Assembly: GCA_964016885.1 (NCBI GenBank)
Contig: OZ024741.1
Coordinates: 410,411,464 to 410,475,463, forward strand
Reading direction: 5' to 3'
Length of the DNA: 64,000 nt
DNA from: Eledone cirrhosa
Taxonomy: Eukaryota; Mollusca; Cephalopoda; Octopoda; Eledonidae
Shown here: in pieces, positions 24,562-40,467 of the stretch
How the letters are laid out: each line of letters opens with the position of its first letter
Numbering within the stretch: position 1 is the stretch's first letter
Notes under the pieces: generated by a model
The model's database searches: none
What the model was told of the DNA's origin: nothing
The model's input: only the letters and a program-made list of their open reading frames with translations
Program-made: the position numbers and the translations under genes

Positions 24562-27500
24562 GTTAAAATCACCAGACCAGCAAATACTGTCTATGAGCAA
24601 CCTCCACCTCTACTAATTAAATCACCAGCAACTACTTTCTCTAAGCAACCTACACCACTTCTAAATGAATCACCAGCAACTACTGTCTCTGACCAACCTC
24701 TACTGTAAAGTAAATCACCAGCAACTACGGTCTCTGAGCAACCGCTACTTCTATAAATTAAATCACCAGCAACTACTGTCTCTGAGGAGCCTCTACTTCT
24801 GTAAATTAAATCACCAGCAACTACTGTCTTTAAAAAAACCTCCACCTCTACTAAATAAAATCACCAGCAAATACTGTCTATGAGCAACATCCACCACTAC
24901 TAATTAAATCACCAGCAACTACTGTCTCTGAGCAACATCTACTTCTGTAAATTAAATCACCAGCAACTACTGTTTCTAAGCAACCTCCACCCTTATAATT
25001 AAATCACCAGCATCTACTGTCTCTGACCAACCTCTACTTCTGTAAATTAAATCACCAGCAATTACTGTATCTGAGCAACCTCTACTTCTGTAAATTCAAT
25101 CACCAGCAACTACTGTCTCTGAGCAACCTCTACTTCTGACCATTAAATCACCAGCAACTACTGTCTCTAAGCAACCTACACCTTTACTAATTAAATCACC
25201 ATCAACCACTGTCTCTAAGCAACCCCCACCTTCACTAATTAAATCACCAGCAACTACTGCCTCTAAGCAACCTCCACATTTACTAATTAAATCACCAGCA
25301 ACTACTGTCTCTGAGGAGCCTCTACATCTGTAAATTAATCACCAGCAACTACTGTCTCTAAGCAACCTCCACCTCTTCTAATTAAATCACCAGCAACTAC
25401 TGCCTCTGAGCAACCTCTACTTCTGTAAATTAAATCACCAGCAACTACTGTCTCTAAACAACCTCCACCTCTACTAATTAAAATCACCAGCATCTGTCTC
25501 TAAGCAACCTCCACGTCTACTACTTAAATCAGCAGCAACTACTGTCTCTAAGCAACCTCTACTTCTGTAAATTAAATCACCAGCAACTAATGTCTCTGAG
25601 CAACCTCTACTTCTGTGAATTAAATAACAGCAACTACTGTCTCTGAGGAGCCTCTACTTCTGGAAATTAAATCACCAGCAAGTATTGTCTTTGAGCAACC
25701 TTCACCTCTACTAATTAAATCATCAGCAACTACTGTCTCTGAGCAACCTATACTTCTGTAAATTAAATCACCGGCAACTACTGTCTCTACGCAACCTCCA
25801 CGTCTACTAATTAAATCACCAGCAACTACTGTCACTGAGCAACCTCTACTTCTGTAAATTAAATCACCAGCAACTACTGTCTCTGATCAACCGCTACTTC
25901 TGTAAATTAAATCACCAGCAACTACTGTCTCTAAGCAACATCCACCTCTACTAATTAAAATCACCAGCATCTACTGTCTCTAAGCAAACTCCACGTCTAC
26001 TAATTAAATCACCAGCAACTACTGTCACTGAGCAACCTCTACTTCTGTAAATTAAATCACCAGCAACTACTGTCTCTGATCAACCGCTACTTCTGTAAAT
26101 TAAATCACCAGCAACTACTGTCTCTAAGCAACATCCACCTCTACTAATTAAAATTAACAGCATCTACTGTCTCTAAGCAACCTCCACCTCTACTAATTAA
26201 ATCACCAGCAACTACTGTCTCTGAGCAACCTCTACTAATGAAAATCGACAGCAACTACTGTCTCTAAAAAAACCTCCACCTCTACTAAATAAATCACCAG
26301 CAACTACTGTCTCTGAGCAACCTCTCCTTCTGTAAATTAAATCACCAGCAACTACTGTCTCTGAGGAGCTTCTATTTCTGTAAATTAAATCACCAGCAAC
26401 TACTGTCTCTAAGCAACCTGCACCTCTACTATTTAAATCACCAGCAACTACTGTCTCTGAGCAATGTCCACCTCTTCTAATTAAATCAGCAGCAACTACT
26501 GTCTCTGAGCAACCTCCACATCTACTAATTAAATCACCAGCAACTACCGTCTCTGAGGAGCCTCTACTTCTATAAATAAAATCACCAGCAACTACTGCCT
26601 CTCATCAACCTCTACCTCTACTAATTAAATCACCAGCAACTACCTTCTCTGAGCAACCTCTACTTCTGTAAATTAAATCACCAGCAACTCCTGTCTCTAA
26701 GCAACTAACACCTCTTCTAACGAAATCACCAGCAACTACTGTCTCTGAGCAACCTCTACTTCTGTAAATTAAATCACTAGCAACTACTGTCTCTGAGCAA
26801 CCTCTACTTCTGTAAATTAAATCACCAGCAACTACTGTCTCTGAGCCACCTCTACTTCTGTAAATTAAATCACCAGCAAATACTGTCTCTTAGGAGCCTC
26901 TGTTTCTGTGAATTAAATCACCAGAAACTACTGTCTCTAAGCAACCTCCACCTATACTAATTAAATCACCAGCAAGTACTGTCTCTAAGCAACCTCCACC
27001 TCTACTAATTTAAATCACCAGTATCTACTGTCTCTAAGCAATCTCCACCTCTACTAATTAAAATCACCATCAACTACTGTCTCTAAGCAACCTCCACCTT
27101 TACTAATTAAATCACCAGAAACCACTGTCTCTAAGAAACCCCACCTCTACTAATTAAATCACCAGCAACTACTGTCTCTGAGCAACCTATACTTCTATCA
27201 ATTATATCACCAGCAACTACTCTCTGAGCAACCTCTACTTCTTTAAATTAAATCACCAGCAACTACTGCCTCTGAGCAACCTCTACTTCTGTAAATTAAA
27301 TCACCAGCAACTAGTCTCTGAGGAGCCTCTATTTCTGTAAATTAAATCACCAGCAACCTCTGTCTCTAAGCAACCTCCACGTCTTCAAATTAAATCACTA
27401 GCAACTACTGTCTCTAAGCAACCTCCACCTCTTCTAATTAAATAAGCATCAACTACTGTCTCTGAGCAACCTCTACTTCTGTAAATTAAATCACCAGCAA

Positions 27501-27904
27501 CTAGTCTCTGAGGAGCCTCTACTTCTGTAAATTAAATCACCAGCAACTACTGTCTCTAAGCAATCTATGCCTCTGTAAATTAAATCACCAGCAACTACTG
27601 TCTCTGAGCAACCTCTACTTCTGTAAATTAAATCATCAGCAACTACTGTCTCTGAGCAACCTCTACTTCTGTAAATGAATTCACCAGCAAATACTGTCTC
27701 TGAGGAGCCTATATTTCTGTAAATTAAATCACCAGCAACTACTGTCTCTAAGCAACCTCCACCTCTACTAATTAAATCACCAGCAACTACTGGCTCTGAG
27801 CAACCTCTACTTCTGTAAATTAAATCACCAGCAACTACTGTCTCTGAGGAGCCTAAATTTCTGTAACTTAAATTACTGGCAACTACGGTCTCTAAGCAAC
27901 CTCC

Positions 27905-30900
27905 ACCTCTACTAATTAAAATCACCAGCAACTACTGTCTCCGAGCAACCTCCACATCGACTAATTAAAGCACCAGCAACTACTGTCTCTGAGGAGCCTA
28001 TACTTCTGTAAATTAAATCACCAGCAACTACTGTCACTAAGCAACCTACACCTCTTCTAACGAAATCACCAGCAACTACTGTCTTTGAGCAACCTCTACT
28101 TCTGTAAATTAAATCACCAGCAACTACTGTCTCTTAGGAGCCTCTATTTCTGTGAATTAAATCACCAGAAACTACTGTCTCTAAGCAACCTCCACCTCTA
28201 CTAATTAAATCACCAGCAACTACTGTCTCTAAGCAACCTCCACCTCTACTAATTAAAATCACCAGCAGCCACTGTCTCTAAGAAACCCCCACCTCTACTA
28301 ATTAAATCACCAGCAACTACTGTCTCTAAGCAACATCCACCTCTACTAATTACTATCACCAGCAACTACTGTCTCTGAGCAAGCTCTACTTCTGTGAATT
28401 AAATCACCAGCAACTACTGTCTCTAAGCAACCTCCACGTCTTCAAATTAAATCACCAGCAACTACTGTCTCTAAGCAACCTCCACCTCTTCTAATTAAAT
28501 AAGCATCAACTACTGTCTCTGAGGAGCCTCTACTTCTGTAAATTAAATCACCAGCAACTACTGTCTCTAAGCAACCTCTACTTCTGTAAATTAAATCACC
28601 AGCAACTACTGTCACTGAGCAACCTCTACTTCTGTAAATTAAAACACCAGCAACTACTGTCTTTGAGGAGCCTCTATTTCTGTAAATTAAATCACCAGCA
28701 ACTACTGTCTCTAAGCGACCTCCACCTCTACTAATTAAATCACCAGCAACTACTGTCTCTAAGCAACCTTCAAATTTACTAATTAAATCACCAGTAACTA
28801 CTGTCACTGAGCAACCTCCACCTCTTCCAATTAAATCACCAGCAACTACTGTCTCTGAGCAACCTCTACTTCTGTAAATTAAATCACCAGTAACTACTGA
28901 CTCCGAGCAACCTACACATCTACTAATTAAGTCACCAGCAACTACTGTCTTTGAGGAGCCTATACTTCTGTAAATTAAATCACCAGCAACTACTGTCACT
29001 AAGCATCCTACACCTCTTCTAACGAAATCACCAGCAACTACTGTCTTTGACCAACCTCTACTTCTTTAAATTAAATCACCAGCAACTACTGCCTCTGAGC
29101 AACCTCTACTTCTGTAAATTAAATCACCAGCAACTAGTCTCTGAGGAGCCTCTATTTCTGTAAATTAAATCACCAGAAACCTCTGTCTCTAAGCAACATC
29201 CACGTCTTCAAATTAAATCACTAGCAACTACTGTCTCTAAGCAACCTCCACCTCTTCTAATTAAATAAGCATCAACTATAGTCTCTGAGCAACCTCTACT
29301 TCTGTAAATTAATTCACCAGCAAATACTGTCTCTGAGGAGCCTCTACTTCTGTAAATTAAATAACCAGCAACTACTGCCTCTGAGCAACCTCTACTTCTG
29401 TAAATTAAATCACCAGCAACTAGTCTCTGAGGAGCCTCTACATCTGTAAATTAAATCACCAGCAACTACTGTCTCTACGCAACCTCCAACTCTACTAATT
29501 AAATCACCAGCAACTACTGTCTCTGAGCAACCTCTACTTCTGTAAATTAAATCACCAGCAACTAGTCTCTGAGGAGCCTCTACATCTGTAAATTAAATCA
29601 CCAGCAAATACTGTCTCTAAGCAAACTCCACCTCTTATAATTAAATCACCAGCAACTACTGCCTCTAAGCAACCTCCACCTCTACTAATTAAAATCACCA
29701 GCAACTACTTTCTCTGAGCAACCTCCACCTCTACTAATTAAAATCACCAGCAACTACTGTCTCTGAGCAACCTCTACTTCTGTAAATTAAATCACCAGCA
29801 ACTACTGTCTCTAAGCAACCTACACTTCTTCTGATTAAATCATCAGCAACTACTGTCTTTGAGCAACCTCTACTTCTGTAAATTAAATCTCCAGCAACTA
29901 CTGTCTCTAAGCAAACTCCACCTTTACTAATTAAATCACCAGCAACCACTGTCTCTAAGCAACCCCACCTTTACTAATTAAATCACCAGCAACTACTGTC
30001 TCTAAGCAACCTCCAACTTTACTAATTAAATCACCGGCAACTACTGTCTCTGAGCAACCTCCAGCTCTTCAAATTAAATCAGCAGCAACTACTGGTTCTG
30101 AGCAACCTCTACTTCTATAAAGTAAATCACCAGCAACTACTGTCTCTGAGGAGCCTTAACTTCTGTAAATTAAATCACCGGCAACTACTGTCTCTAAGCA
30201 ACCTCCATCTCTACTAATTAAAATCACCAGCAACTACTGTGACTAACCAACCTACACCTCTTCTAACGAAATCACCAGCAACTACTGTCTTTGAGCAGCC
30301 TCTACTTCTGTAAATTAAATTACCAGCAATTACTGTCTCTGAGCATCCTATACTTCTGTAAATTAAATCACCAGCAACTACTGGCTCTGAGCAACCTCTA
30401 CTTCTGTCAATTAAATCACCAGCAACTACTGTCTCTGAGCAACCTCTACTTCTGTAAATTAAATCACCAGCAACTACTGTCTCTAAGCAACCTCCAACTC
30501 TACTGATTAAATCACCAGCAACTACTGTCTCTGAGCAACCTCTACTTCTGTTAATTAACTCACCAGCAACTACTGTCGCTGGCCAACCTCAACTTCTGTA
30601 AATTAAATCACTAGCTACTACTGTCTCTGTGCAACCTCTACTTCTGTAAATTAAATCACCAGCAACTACTGTCTATGAGCAGCGTCTATTTCTGTAAATT
30701 AAATCACCAGCAACTACTGTCTCTAAGCAACCTCCACCTCTACTAATTAAATCACCAGCAACTACTGTCTCTAAGCAACCTCCACCTTTTCTAATTAAAT
30801 CACCAGCAACCACTGTCTCTAAGCAACCCCCACCTTTACTAATTAAATCACCAGCAACTACTGTCTCTAAGAAACCTCCACCTCTACTAATTAAAATCAC

Positions 30901-33900
30901 CAGTAACTACTGTCTCTAAGCAACCTCCACCTCTACTAATTAAAATCACCAGCAACTACTGTCTCTGAGCACCCTCCACCTCTACTAATTAAATCACCAG
31001 CAACTACTGTCTCTGAGGAGCCTCTACTTCTGTAAATTAAATCACCAGCAACTACTGTCTCTAAGGAACCTATACTTCTGTAACTTAAATCACCAACAAC
31101 TACTGTCTCTCAGCAACCTCCACCTCTACTAATTAAATCACCAGCAACTACTGTCTCTAAGCAACCTATCCTTCTGTAAATTAAATCACAAGCAACTACT
31201 GTCTCTCAGCAACCTCTACTTCTGTAAATTAAATCACCAGCAACTACTGTCTCTGAGGAGCCTCTATTTCTGTAAATTAAATCACCCGCAACTACTGTCT
31301 CAAAGCAACCTCCACCTCTACTAATTAAATCACCAGCAACTACTGTCTCTAAGCAACCTCCACCTTTACTAATTAAATCACCAGCAACTACTGTCTCTGA
31401 GTAGCCTCTATTTCTGTAAATTAAATCACCAGCAATTACTGTCTCTGAGCAATCTCCACCTCTTCTAAGTAAATCACGAGTAACAACTGTCTCTGAGCAA
31501 CCTCCACATCTACTAATTAAATCACCAGCAACTACTGTCTCTGAAGAGCCTCTATTTGTGTAAATTAAATCACCAGCAACTACTGTCTCTAAGCAACCTC
31601 CACCTCTACTAATTAAATCACCAGCAACTACTGTCTCTGAGGAGCCTCTATTTCTGTAAATTATATCACCAGCAACTACTGTCTCTAAGCAACCTCCACA
31701 TTTAATAAATAAATCACCACCAACCACTGTCTCTAAGCAACCCCCACCTTTACTAATTAAATCACCAGCAACTACTGTCTCTAAGCAACCTCCGACTTAC
31801 TAATTAAATCACCAGCAACTACTGTCTCTAAGCAACTTCCACCTTTACTAATTAAATCACCAACAACCACTGTCTCTAAGCAACCCCCACTTTTACTAAT
31901 TAAATCACCAGCAACTACTGTCTCTAAGCAGCCCCCACCTTTACTAATTAAATCCCCATCAACTACTGTCTCTGAGAAATCTCCACCTCTTCTAGTTAAA
32001 TCACCAGTAACTACTGTCTCTGAGCAATCTCTACCTCTTCTAATTAAATCAGCAGCAACTACTGTCTCTGAGCAACCTCCACCTCTTCTAATTAAATCAG
32101 CAGCAACTACTTCTCTGAGGAGCCTAAACTTCTGTAAATTAAATCACCAGCAACTATTTTCTGTAAGCAACCTCTACTTCTGTAAATTAAATCACCAGCA
32201 ACTACTGACTCTAAGCAACCTCCACCTCTACTAATTAAAATCACCAGCAACTACTGTCTCCGAGCAACCTCCACATCTTCTAATTAAATCCCCAGCAACT
32301 ACTGTCTTTCAGCACCCTCTACTTCTGTAAGTTAAATCAACAGCAACTACAGTCTGAGCATCCTCTACTTCTGTAAATTAAATCACCAGCAACTACTCTC
32401 TCTGAGAAACCTCCACCTCTACTAATTAAATCACCAGCAATTACCGGCTCTGAGCAACCTCTACTTCTGTAAATTAAATCACCAGAAACTACTGTCTCTA
32501 AGCAACCTACACCTCTTCTAACGAAATCACCAGCAACTACAGTCTAGGAGGAGCCTCTATTTGTGTAAATTAAATCACCAAAACTACTGTCTCTAAGCAA
32601 CCTCCACCTCTACTAATCAAATCACCAGCAACTACTGTCTCTAAGCAACCTCCACCTCTACTAATTAAAATCACCAGCAACTACTGTCTCTGAGCACCCT
32701 CCACCTCTACTAATTAAATCACCAGCAACTACTGTCTCTGAGGAGCCTCTACTTCTGTTAATTAAATCACCAGCAACTACTGTCTATAAGGAACCTATAC
32801 TTTTGTAAATTAAATCACCAACAACTACTGTCTCTGAGCAACCTCCACCTCTACTAATTAAATCACCAGCAACTACTGTCTCTAAGCAACCTATCCTTCT
32901 GTAAATTAAATCACCAGCAACTACTGTCTCTGAGCAACCTCTACTTCTGTAAATTAAATCACCAGCAACTACTGTCTCTGAGCAACCTCTACTTCTGTAA
33001 ACTAAATCACCAGCAACTACTGTCTCTGAGCAACCTCTACTTCTGTAAATTAAATCACCAGCAACTACTGTCTCTGAGCAACCTCTACTTCTGTAAATTA
33101 AATCACCAGCAACTACTGTCTCTGACGAGCCTCTATTTCTGTAAATTAAATCACCAGCAACTACTGTCTCAAAGCAACCTCCACCTTTACTAATTAAATC
33201 ACCAGCAACTACTGTCTCTGGTGAGCCTCTATTTCTGTAAATTAAATCACCAGCAACTACTGTCTCTGAGGAGCCTCTATTCGTGTAAATTAAATCACCA
33301 CCAACTACTGTCTCTAAGCAACCTCCAACTCTACTAATTAAATCACCAACAACAAATGTCTCTAAGCAACCTCCACCTTTTCTAATTAAATCACCAGCAA
33401 CCACTGTCACTAAGCAACCCCCACCTCTACTAATTAAATCACCAGCAACTACTGTCTCTGAGGAGCCTCTACTTCTGTAAATTAAATCACCAACAACTAC
33501 TGTCTCTGAGCAACCTCCACCTCTACTAATTAAATCACCAGCAACTACTATCTCTAAGCAACCTAACCTTCTGTAAATTAAATCACCAGCAACTACTGCC
33601 TCTGAGCAAACTCTACTTCTGTAAATTAAATCACCATCAACTACTGTCTCTAAGCAACCTCCACCTCTACTAATTACATCACCAGCAACTACTGTCTCTG
33701 AGGAGCCTCTATTTCTGTAAATTAAATCACTAGCAACTACTGTCTCTAAGCAACCTATCCTTCTGTAAATTAAATCACCAGCAACTACTGTCTTTGACCA
33801 AACTCTACTTCTGTAAATTAAATCACCATCAACTACTGTCTTTGACAAAACTCTTATTCTGTAAATTAAATCACCAGCAACTACTGTCTCTGAGGAGCCT

Positions 33901-33950
33901 CTATTTCCGTAAATTAAATCAACAACAACTACTGTCTCTGAGCAACCTCC
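27905..33950 (+). repeat. 6.05-kb segmental tandem duplication, copy 1
   Basis: Rare variants of this block reappear in the next one at offsets of 6046 bp (CCACATCGAC near 27953 and 33999), then 5998 bp (28442 and 34440), then 6525 bp (30291 and 36816; 32784 and 39309). The steps are explained by one lost 48-bp unit, a 575-bp local duplication, and another lost unit. The block ends where its copy begins, so the duplication is head to tail. Confidence 0.9.
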
Positions 33951-36900
33951 ACCTCTACTAATTAAAATCACCAGCAACTACTGTCTCCGAGCAACCTCCA
34001 CATCGACTAATTAAAGCACCAGCAACTACTGTCTCTGAGGAGCCTATACTTCTGTAAATTAAATCACCAGCAACTACTGTCACTAAGCAACCTACACCTC
34101 TTCTAACGAAATCACCAGCAACTACTGTCTTTGAGCAACCTCTACTTCTGTAAATTAAATCACCAGCAACTACTGTCTCTAAGCAACCTCCACCTCTACT
34201 AATTAAATCACCAGCAACTACTGTCTCTAAGCAACCTCCACCTCTACTAATTAAAATCACCAGCAGCCACTGTCTCTAAGAAACCCCCACCTCTACTAAT
34301 TAAATCACCAGCAACTACTGTCTCTAAGCAACATCCACCTCTACTAATTACTATCACCAGCAACTACTGTCTCTGAGCAAGCTCTACTTCTGTGAATTAA
34401 ATCACCAGCAACTACTGTCTCTAAGCAACCTCCACGTCTTCAAATTAAATCACCAGCAACTACTGTCTCTAAGCAACCTCCACCTCTTCTAATTAAATAA
34501 GCATCAACTACTGTCTCTGAGGAGCCTCTACTTCTGTAAATTAAATCACCAGCAACTACTGTCTCTAAGCAACCTCTACTTCTGTAAATTAAATCACCAG
34601 CAACTACTGTCTCTGAGCAACATCTACTTCTGTAAATTAAAACACCAGCAACTACTGTCTTTGAGGAGCCTCTATTTCTGTAAATTAAATCACCAGCAAC
34701 TACTGTCTCTAAGCGACCTCCACCTCTACTAATTAAATCACCAGCAACTACTGTCTCTAAGCAACCTTCAAATTTACTAATTAAATCACCAGTAACTACT
34801 GTCACTGAGCAACCTCCACCTCTTCCAATTAAATCACCAGCAACTACTGGCTCTGAGCAACCTCTACTTCTGTAAATTAAATCACCAGTAACTACTAACT
34901 CCGAGCAACCTACACATCTACTAATTAAGTCACCAGCAACTACTGTCTTTGAGGAGCCTATACTTCTGTAAATTAAATCACCAGCAACTACTGTCACTAA
35001 GCATCCTACACCTCTTCTAACGAAATCACCAGCAACTACTGTCTTTGACCAACCTCTACTTCTTTAAATTAAATCACCAGCAACTACTGCCTCTGAGCAA
35101 CCTCTACTTCTGTAAATTAAATCACCAGCAACTAGTCTCTGAGGAGCCTCTATTTCTGTAAATTAAATCACCAGAAACCTCTGTCTCTAAGCAACATCCA
35201 CGTCTTCAAATTAAATCACTAGCAACTACTGTCTCTAAGCAACCTCCACCTCTTCTAATTAAATAAGCATCAACTATAGTCTCTGAGCAACCTCTACTTC
35301 TGTAAATTAATTCACCAGCAAATACTGTCTCTGAGGAGCCTCTACTTCTGTAAATTAAATAACCAGCAACTACTGCCTCTGAGCAACCTCTACTTCTGTA
35401 AATTAAATCACCAGCAACTAGTCTCTGAGGAGCCTCTACATCTGTAAATTAAATCACCAGCAACTACTGTCTCTACGCAACCTCCAACTCTACTAATTAA
35501 ATCACCAGCAACTACTGTCTCTGAGCAACCTCTACTTCTGTAAATTAAATCACCAGCAACTAGTCTCTGAGGAGCCTCTACATCTGTAAATTAAATCACC
35601 AGCAAATACTGTCTCTAAGCAAACTCCACCTCTTATAATTAAATCACCAGCAACTACTGCCTCTAAGCAACCTCCACCTCTACTAATTAAAATCACCAGC
35701 AACTACTTTCTCTGAGCAACCTCCACCTCTACTAATTAAAATCACCAGCAACTACTGTCTCTGAGCAACCTCTACTTCTGTAAATTAAATCACCAGCAAC
35801 TACTGTCTCTAAGCAACCTACACTTCTTCTGATTAAATCATCAGCAACTACTGTCTTTGAGCAACCTCTACTTCTGTAAATTAAATCTCCAGCAACTACT
35901 GTCTCTAAGCAAACTCCACCTTTACTAATTAAATCACCAGCAACCACTGTCTCTAAGCAACCCCACCTTTACTAATTAAATCACCAGCAACTACTGTCTC
36001 TAAGCAACCTCCAACTTTACTAATTAAATCACCGGCAACTACTGTCTCTGAGCAACCTCCAGCTCTTCAAATTAAATCACCAGCAACTACTGTCTCTGAG
36101 CAACCTCTACTTCTGTAAATTAAATCACCAGCAACTAGTCTCTGAGGAGCCTCTACATCTGTAAATTAAATCACCAGCAAATACTGTCTCTAAGCAAACT
36201 CCACCTCTTATAATTAAATCACCAGCAACTACTGCCTCTAAGCAACCTCCACCTCTACTAATTAAAATCACCAGCAACTACTTTCTCTGAGCAACCTCCA
36301 CCTCTACTAATTAAAATCACCAGCAACTACTGTCTCTGAGCAACCTCTACTTCTGTAAATTAAATCACCAGCAACTACTGTCTCTAAGCAACCTACACTT
36401 CTTCTGATTAAATCATCAGCAACTACTGTCTTTGAGCAACCTCTACTTCTGTAAATTAAATCTCCAGCAACTACTGTCTCTAAGCAAACTCCACCTTTAC
36501 TAATTAAATCACCAGCAACCACTGTCTCTAAGCAACCCCACCTTTACTAATTAAATCACCAGCAACTACTGTCTCTAAGCAACCTCCAACTTTACTAATT
36601 AAATCACCGGCAACTACTGTCTCTGAGCAACCTCCAGCTCTTCAAATTAAATCAGCAGCAACTACTGTCTCTGAGGAGCCTTAACTTCTGTAAATTAAAT
36701 CACCGGCAACTACTGTCTCTAAGCAACCTCCATCTCTACTAATTAAAATCACCAGCAACTACTGTGACTAACCAACCTACACCTCTTCTAACGAAATCAC
36801 CAGCAACTACTGTCTTTGAGCAGCCTCTACTTCTGTAAATTAAATTACCAGCAATTACTGTCTCTGAGCATCCTATACTTCTGTAAATTAAATCACCAGC

Positions 36901-39900
36901 AACTACTGGCTCTGAGCAACCTCTACTTCTGTCAATTAAATCACCAGCAACTACTGTCTCTGAGCAACCTCTACTTCTGTAAATTAAATCACCAGCAACT
37001 ACTGTCTCTAAGCAACCTCCAACTCTACTGATTAAATCACCAGCAACTACTGTCTCTGAGCAACCTCTACTTCTGTTAATTAACTCACCAGCAACTACTG
37101 TCGCTGGCCAACCTCAACTTCTGTAAATTAAATCACTAGCTACTACTGTCTCTGTGCAACCTCTACTTCTGTAAATTAAATCACCAGCAACTACTGTCTA
37201 TGAGCAGCGTCTATTTCTGTAAATTAAATCACCAGCAACTACTGTCTCTAAGCAACCTCCACCTCTACTAATTAAATCACCAGCAACTACTGTCTCTAAG
37301 CAACCTCCACCTTTTCTAATTAAATCACCAGCAACCACTGTCTCTAAGCAACCCCCACCTTTACTAATTAAATCACCAGCAACTACTGTCTCTAAGAAAC
37401 CTCCACCTCTACTAATTAAAATCACCAGTAACTACTGTCTCTAAGCAACCTCCACCTCTACTAATTAAAATCACCAGCAACTACTGTCTCTGAGCACCCT
37501 CCACCTCTACTAATTAAATCACCAGCAACTACTGTCTCTGAGGAGCCTCTACTTCTGTAAATTAAATCACCAGCAACTACTGTCTCTAAGGAACCTATAC
37601 TTCTGTAACTTAAATCACCAACAACTACTGTCTCTCAGCAACCTCCACCTCTACTAATTAAATCACCAGCAACTACTGTCTCTAAGCAACCTATCCTTCT
37701 GTAAATTAAATCACAAGCAACTACTGTCTCTCAGCAACCTCTACTTCTGTAAATTAAATCACCAGCAACTACTGTCTCTGAGGAGCCTCTATTTCTGTAA
37801 ATTAAATCACCCGCAACTACTGTCTCAAAGCAACCTCCACCTCTACTAATTAAATCACCAGCAACTACTGTCTCTAAGCAACCTCCACCTTTACTAATTA
37901 AATCACCAGCAACTACTGTCTCTGAGTAGCCTCTATTTCTGTAAATTAAATCACCAGCAATTACTGTCTCTGAGCAATCTCCACCTCTTCTAAGTAAATC
38001 ACGAGTAACTACTGTCTCTGAGCAACCTCCACATCTACTAATTAAATCACCAGCAACTACTGTCTCTGAAGAGCCTCTATTTGTGTAAATTAAATCACCA
38101 GCAACTACTGTCTCTAAGCAACCTCCACCTCTACTAATTAAATCACCAGCAACTACTGTCTCTGAGGAGCCTCTATTTCTGTAAATTATATCACCAGCAA
38201 CTACTGTCTCTAAGCAACCTCCACATTTAATAAATAAATCACCACCAACCACTGTCTCTAAGCAACCCCCACCTTTACTAATTAAATCACCAGCAACTAC
38301 TGTCTCTAAGCAACCTCCGACTTACTAATTAAATCACCAGCAACTACTGTCTCTAAGCAACTTCCACCTTTACTAATTAAATCACCAACAACCACTGTCT
38401 CTAAGCAACCCCCACTTTTACTAATTAAATCACCAGCAACTACTGTCTCTAAGCAGCCCCCACCTTTACTAATTAAATCCCCATCAACTACTGTCTCTGA
38501 GAAATCTCCACCTCTTCTAGTTAAATCACCAGTAACTACTGTCTCTGAGCAATCTCTACCTCTTCTAATTAAATCAGCAGCAACTACTGTCTCTGAGCAA
38601 CCTCCACCTCTTCTAATTAAATCAGCAGCAACTACTTCTCTGAGGAGCCTAAACTTCTGTAAATTAAATCACCAGCAACTATTTTCTGTAAGCAACCTCT
38701 ACTTCTGTAAATTAAATCACCAGCAACTACTGACTCTAAGCAACCTCCACCTCTACTAATTAAAATCACCAGCAACTACTGTCTCCGAGCAACCTCCACA
38801 TCTTCTAATTAAATCCCCAGCAACTACTGTCTTTCAGCACCCTCTACTTCTGTAAGTTAAATCAACAGCAACTACAGTCTGAGCATCCTCTACTTCTGTA
38901 AATTAAATCACCAGCAACTACTCTCTCTGAGAAACCTCCACCTCTACTAATTAAATCACCAGCAATTACCGGCTCTGAGCAACCTCTACTTCTGTAAATT
39001 AAATCACCAGAAACTACTGTCTCTAAGCAACCTACACCTCTTCTAACGAAATCACCAGCAACTACAGTCTAGGAGGAGCCTCTATTTGTGTAAATTAAAT
39101 CACCAAAACTACTGTCTCTAAGCAACCTCCACCTCTACTAATCAAATCACCAGCAACTACTGTCTCTAAGCAACCTCCACCTCTACTAATTAAAATCACC
39201 AGCAACTACTGTCTCTGAGCACCCTCCACCTCTACTAATTAAATCACCAGCAACTACTGTCTCTGAGGAGCCTCTACTTCTGTTAATTAAATCACCAGCA
39301 ACTACTGTCTATAAGGAACCTATACTTTTGTAAATTAAATCACCAACAACTACTGTCTCTGAGCAACCTCCACCTCTACTAATTAAATCACCAGCAACTA
39401 CTGTCTCTAAGCAACCTATCCTTCTGTAAATTAAATCACCAGCAACTACTGTCTCTGAGCAACCTCTACTTCTGTAAATTAAATCACCAGCAACTACTGT
39501 CTCTGAGCAACCTCTACTTCTGTAAACTAAATCACCAGCAACTACTGTCTCTGAGCAACCTCTACTTCTGTAAATTAAATCACCAGCAACTACTGTCTCT
39601 GAGCAACCTCTACTTCTGTAAATTAAATCACCAGCAACTACTGTCTCTGACGAGCCTCTATTTCTGTAAATTAAATCACCAGCAACTACTGTCTCAAAGC
39701 AACCTCCACCTTTACTAATTAAATCACCAGCAACTACTGTCTCTGGTGAGCCTCTATTTCTGTAAATTAAATCACCAGCAACTACTGTCTCTGAGGAGCC
39801 TCTATTCGTGTAAATTAAATCACCACCAACTACTGTCTCTAAGCAACCTCCAACTCTACTAATTAAATCACCAACAACAAATGTCTCTAAGCAACCTCCA

Positions 39901-40467
39901 CCTTTTCTAATTAAATCACCAGCAACCACTGTCACTAAGCAACCCCCACCTCTACTAATTAAATCACCAGCAACTACTGTCTCTGAGGAGCCTCTACTTC
40001 TGTAAATTAAATCACCAACAACTACTGTCTCTGAGCAACCTCCACCTCTACTAATTAAATCACCAGCAACTACTATCTCTAAGCAACCTAACCTTCTGTA
40101 AATTAAATCACCAGCAACTACTGCCTCTGAGCAAACTCTACTTCTGTAAATTAAATCACCATCAACTACTGTCTCTAAGCAACCTCCACCTCTACTAATT
40201 ACATCACCAGCAACTACTGTCTCTGAGGAGCCTCTATTTCTGTAAATTAAATCACTAGCAACTACTGTCTCTAAGCAACCTATCCTTCTGTAAATTAAAT
40301 CACCAGCAACTACTGTCTTTGACCAAACTCTACTTCTGTAAATTAAATCACCATCAACTACTGTCTTTGACAAAACTCTTATTCTGTAAATTAAATCACC
40401 AGCAACTACTGTCTCTGAGGAGCCTCTATTTCCGTAAATTAAATCAACAACAACTACTGTCTCTGAG
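33951..40467 (+). repeat. 6.05-kb segmental tandem duplication, copy 2 (expanded to ~6.5 kb)
   Basis: Nearly identical second copy. It gained 575 bp by an internal tandem duplication (35493-36642) and lost two 48-bp units. Similarity to copy 1 stops at about 40467, where this copy continues with GAGCAAACTCTAC instead of GAGCAACCTCCACC. Confidence 0.9.
35493..36642 (+). repeat. 575-bp local tandem duplication (two copies)
   Basis: Sequence at 35501-36067 recurs at 36076-36642 with a constant 575-bp offset, including the AACTAGTCTCTGAGGAG unit and the AGCTCTTCAAATT unit. Copy 1 of the 6.05-kb block has only one version, so this happened after the larger duplication. 575 is not a multiple of 48, because the segment includes units of unusual length. 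Confidence 0.9.

Noticed and set aside
32784..33977. 397-codon minus-strand frame of 16-residue repeats as a gene
   Set aside because: It has no unique N- or C-terminal part. It begins and ends only where off-length units shift frame, is copied with the satellite at 39309 and 43338, and an overlapping plus-strand frame is equally open.
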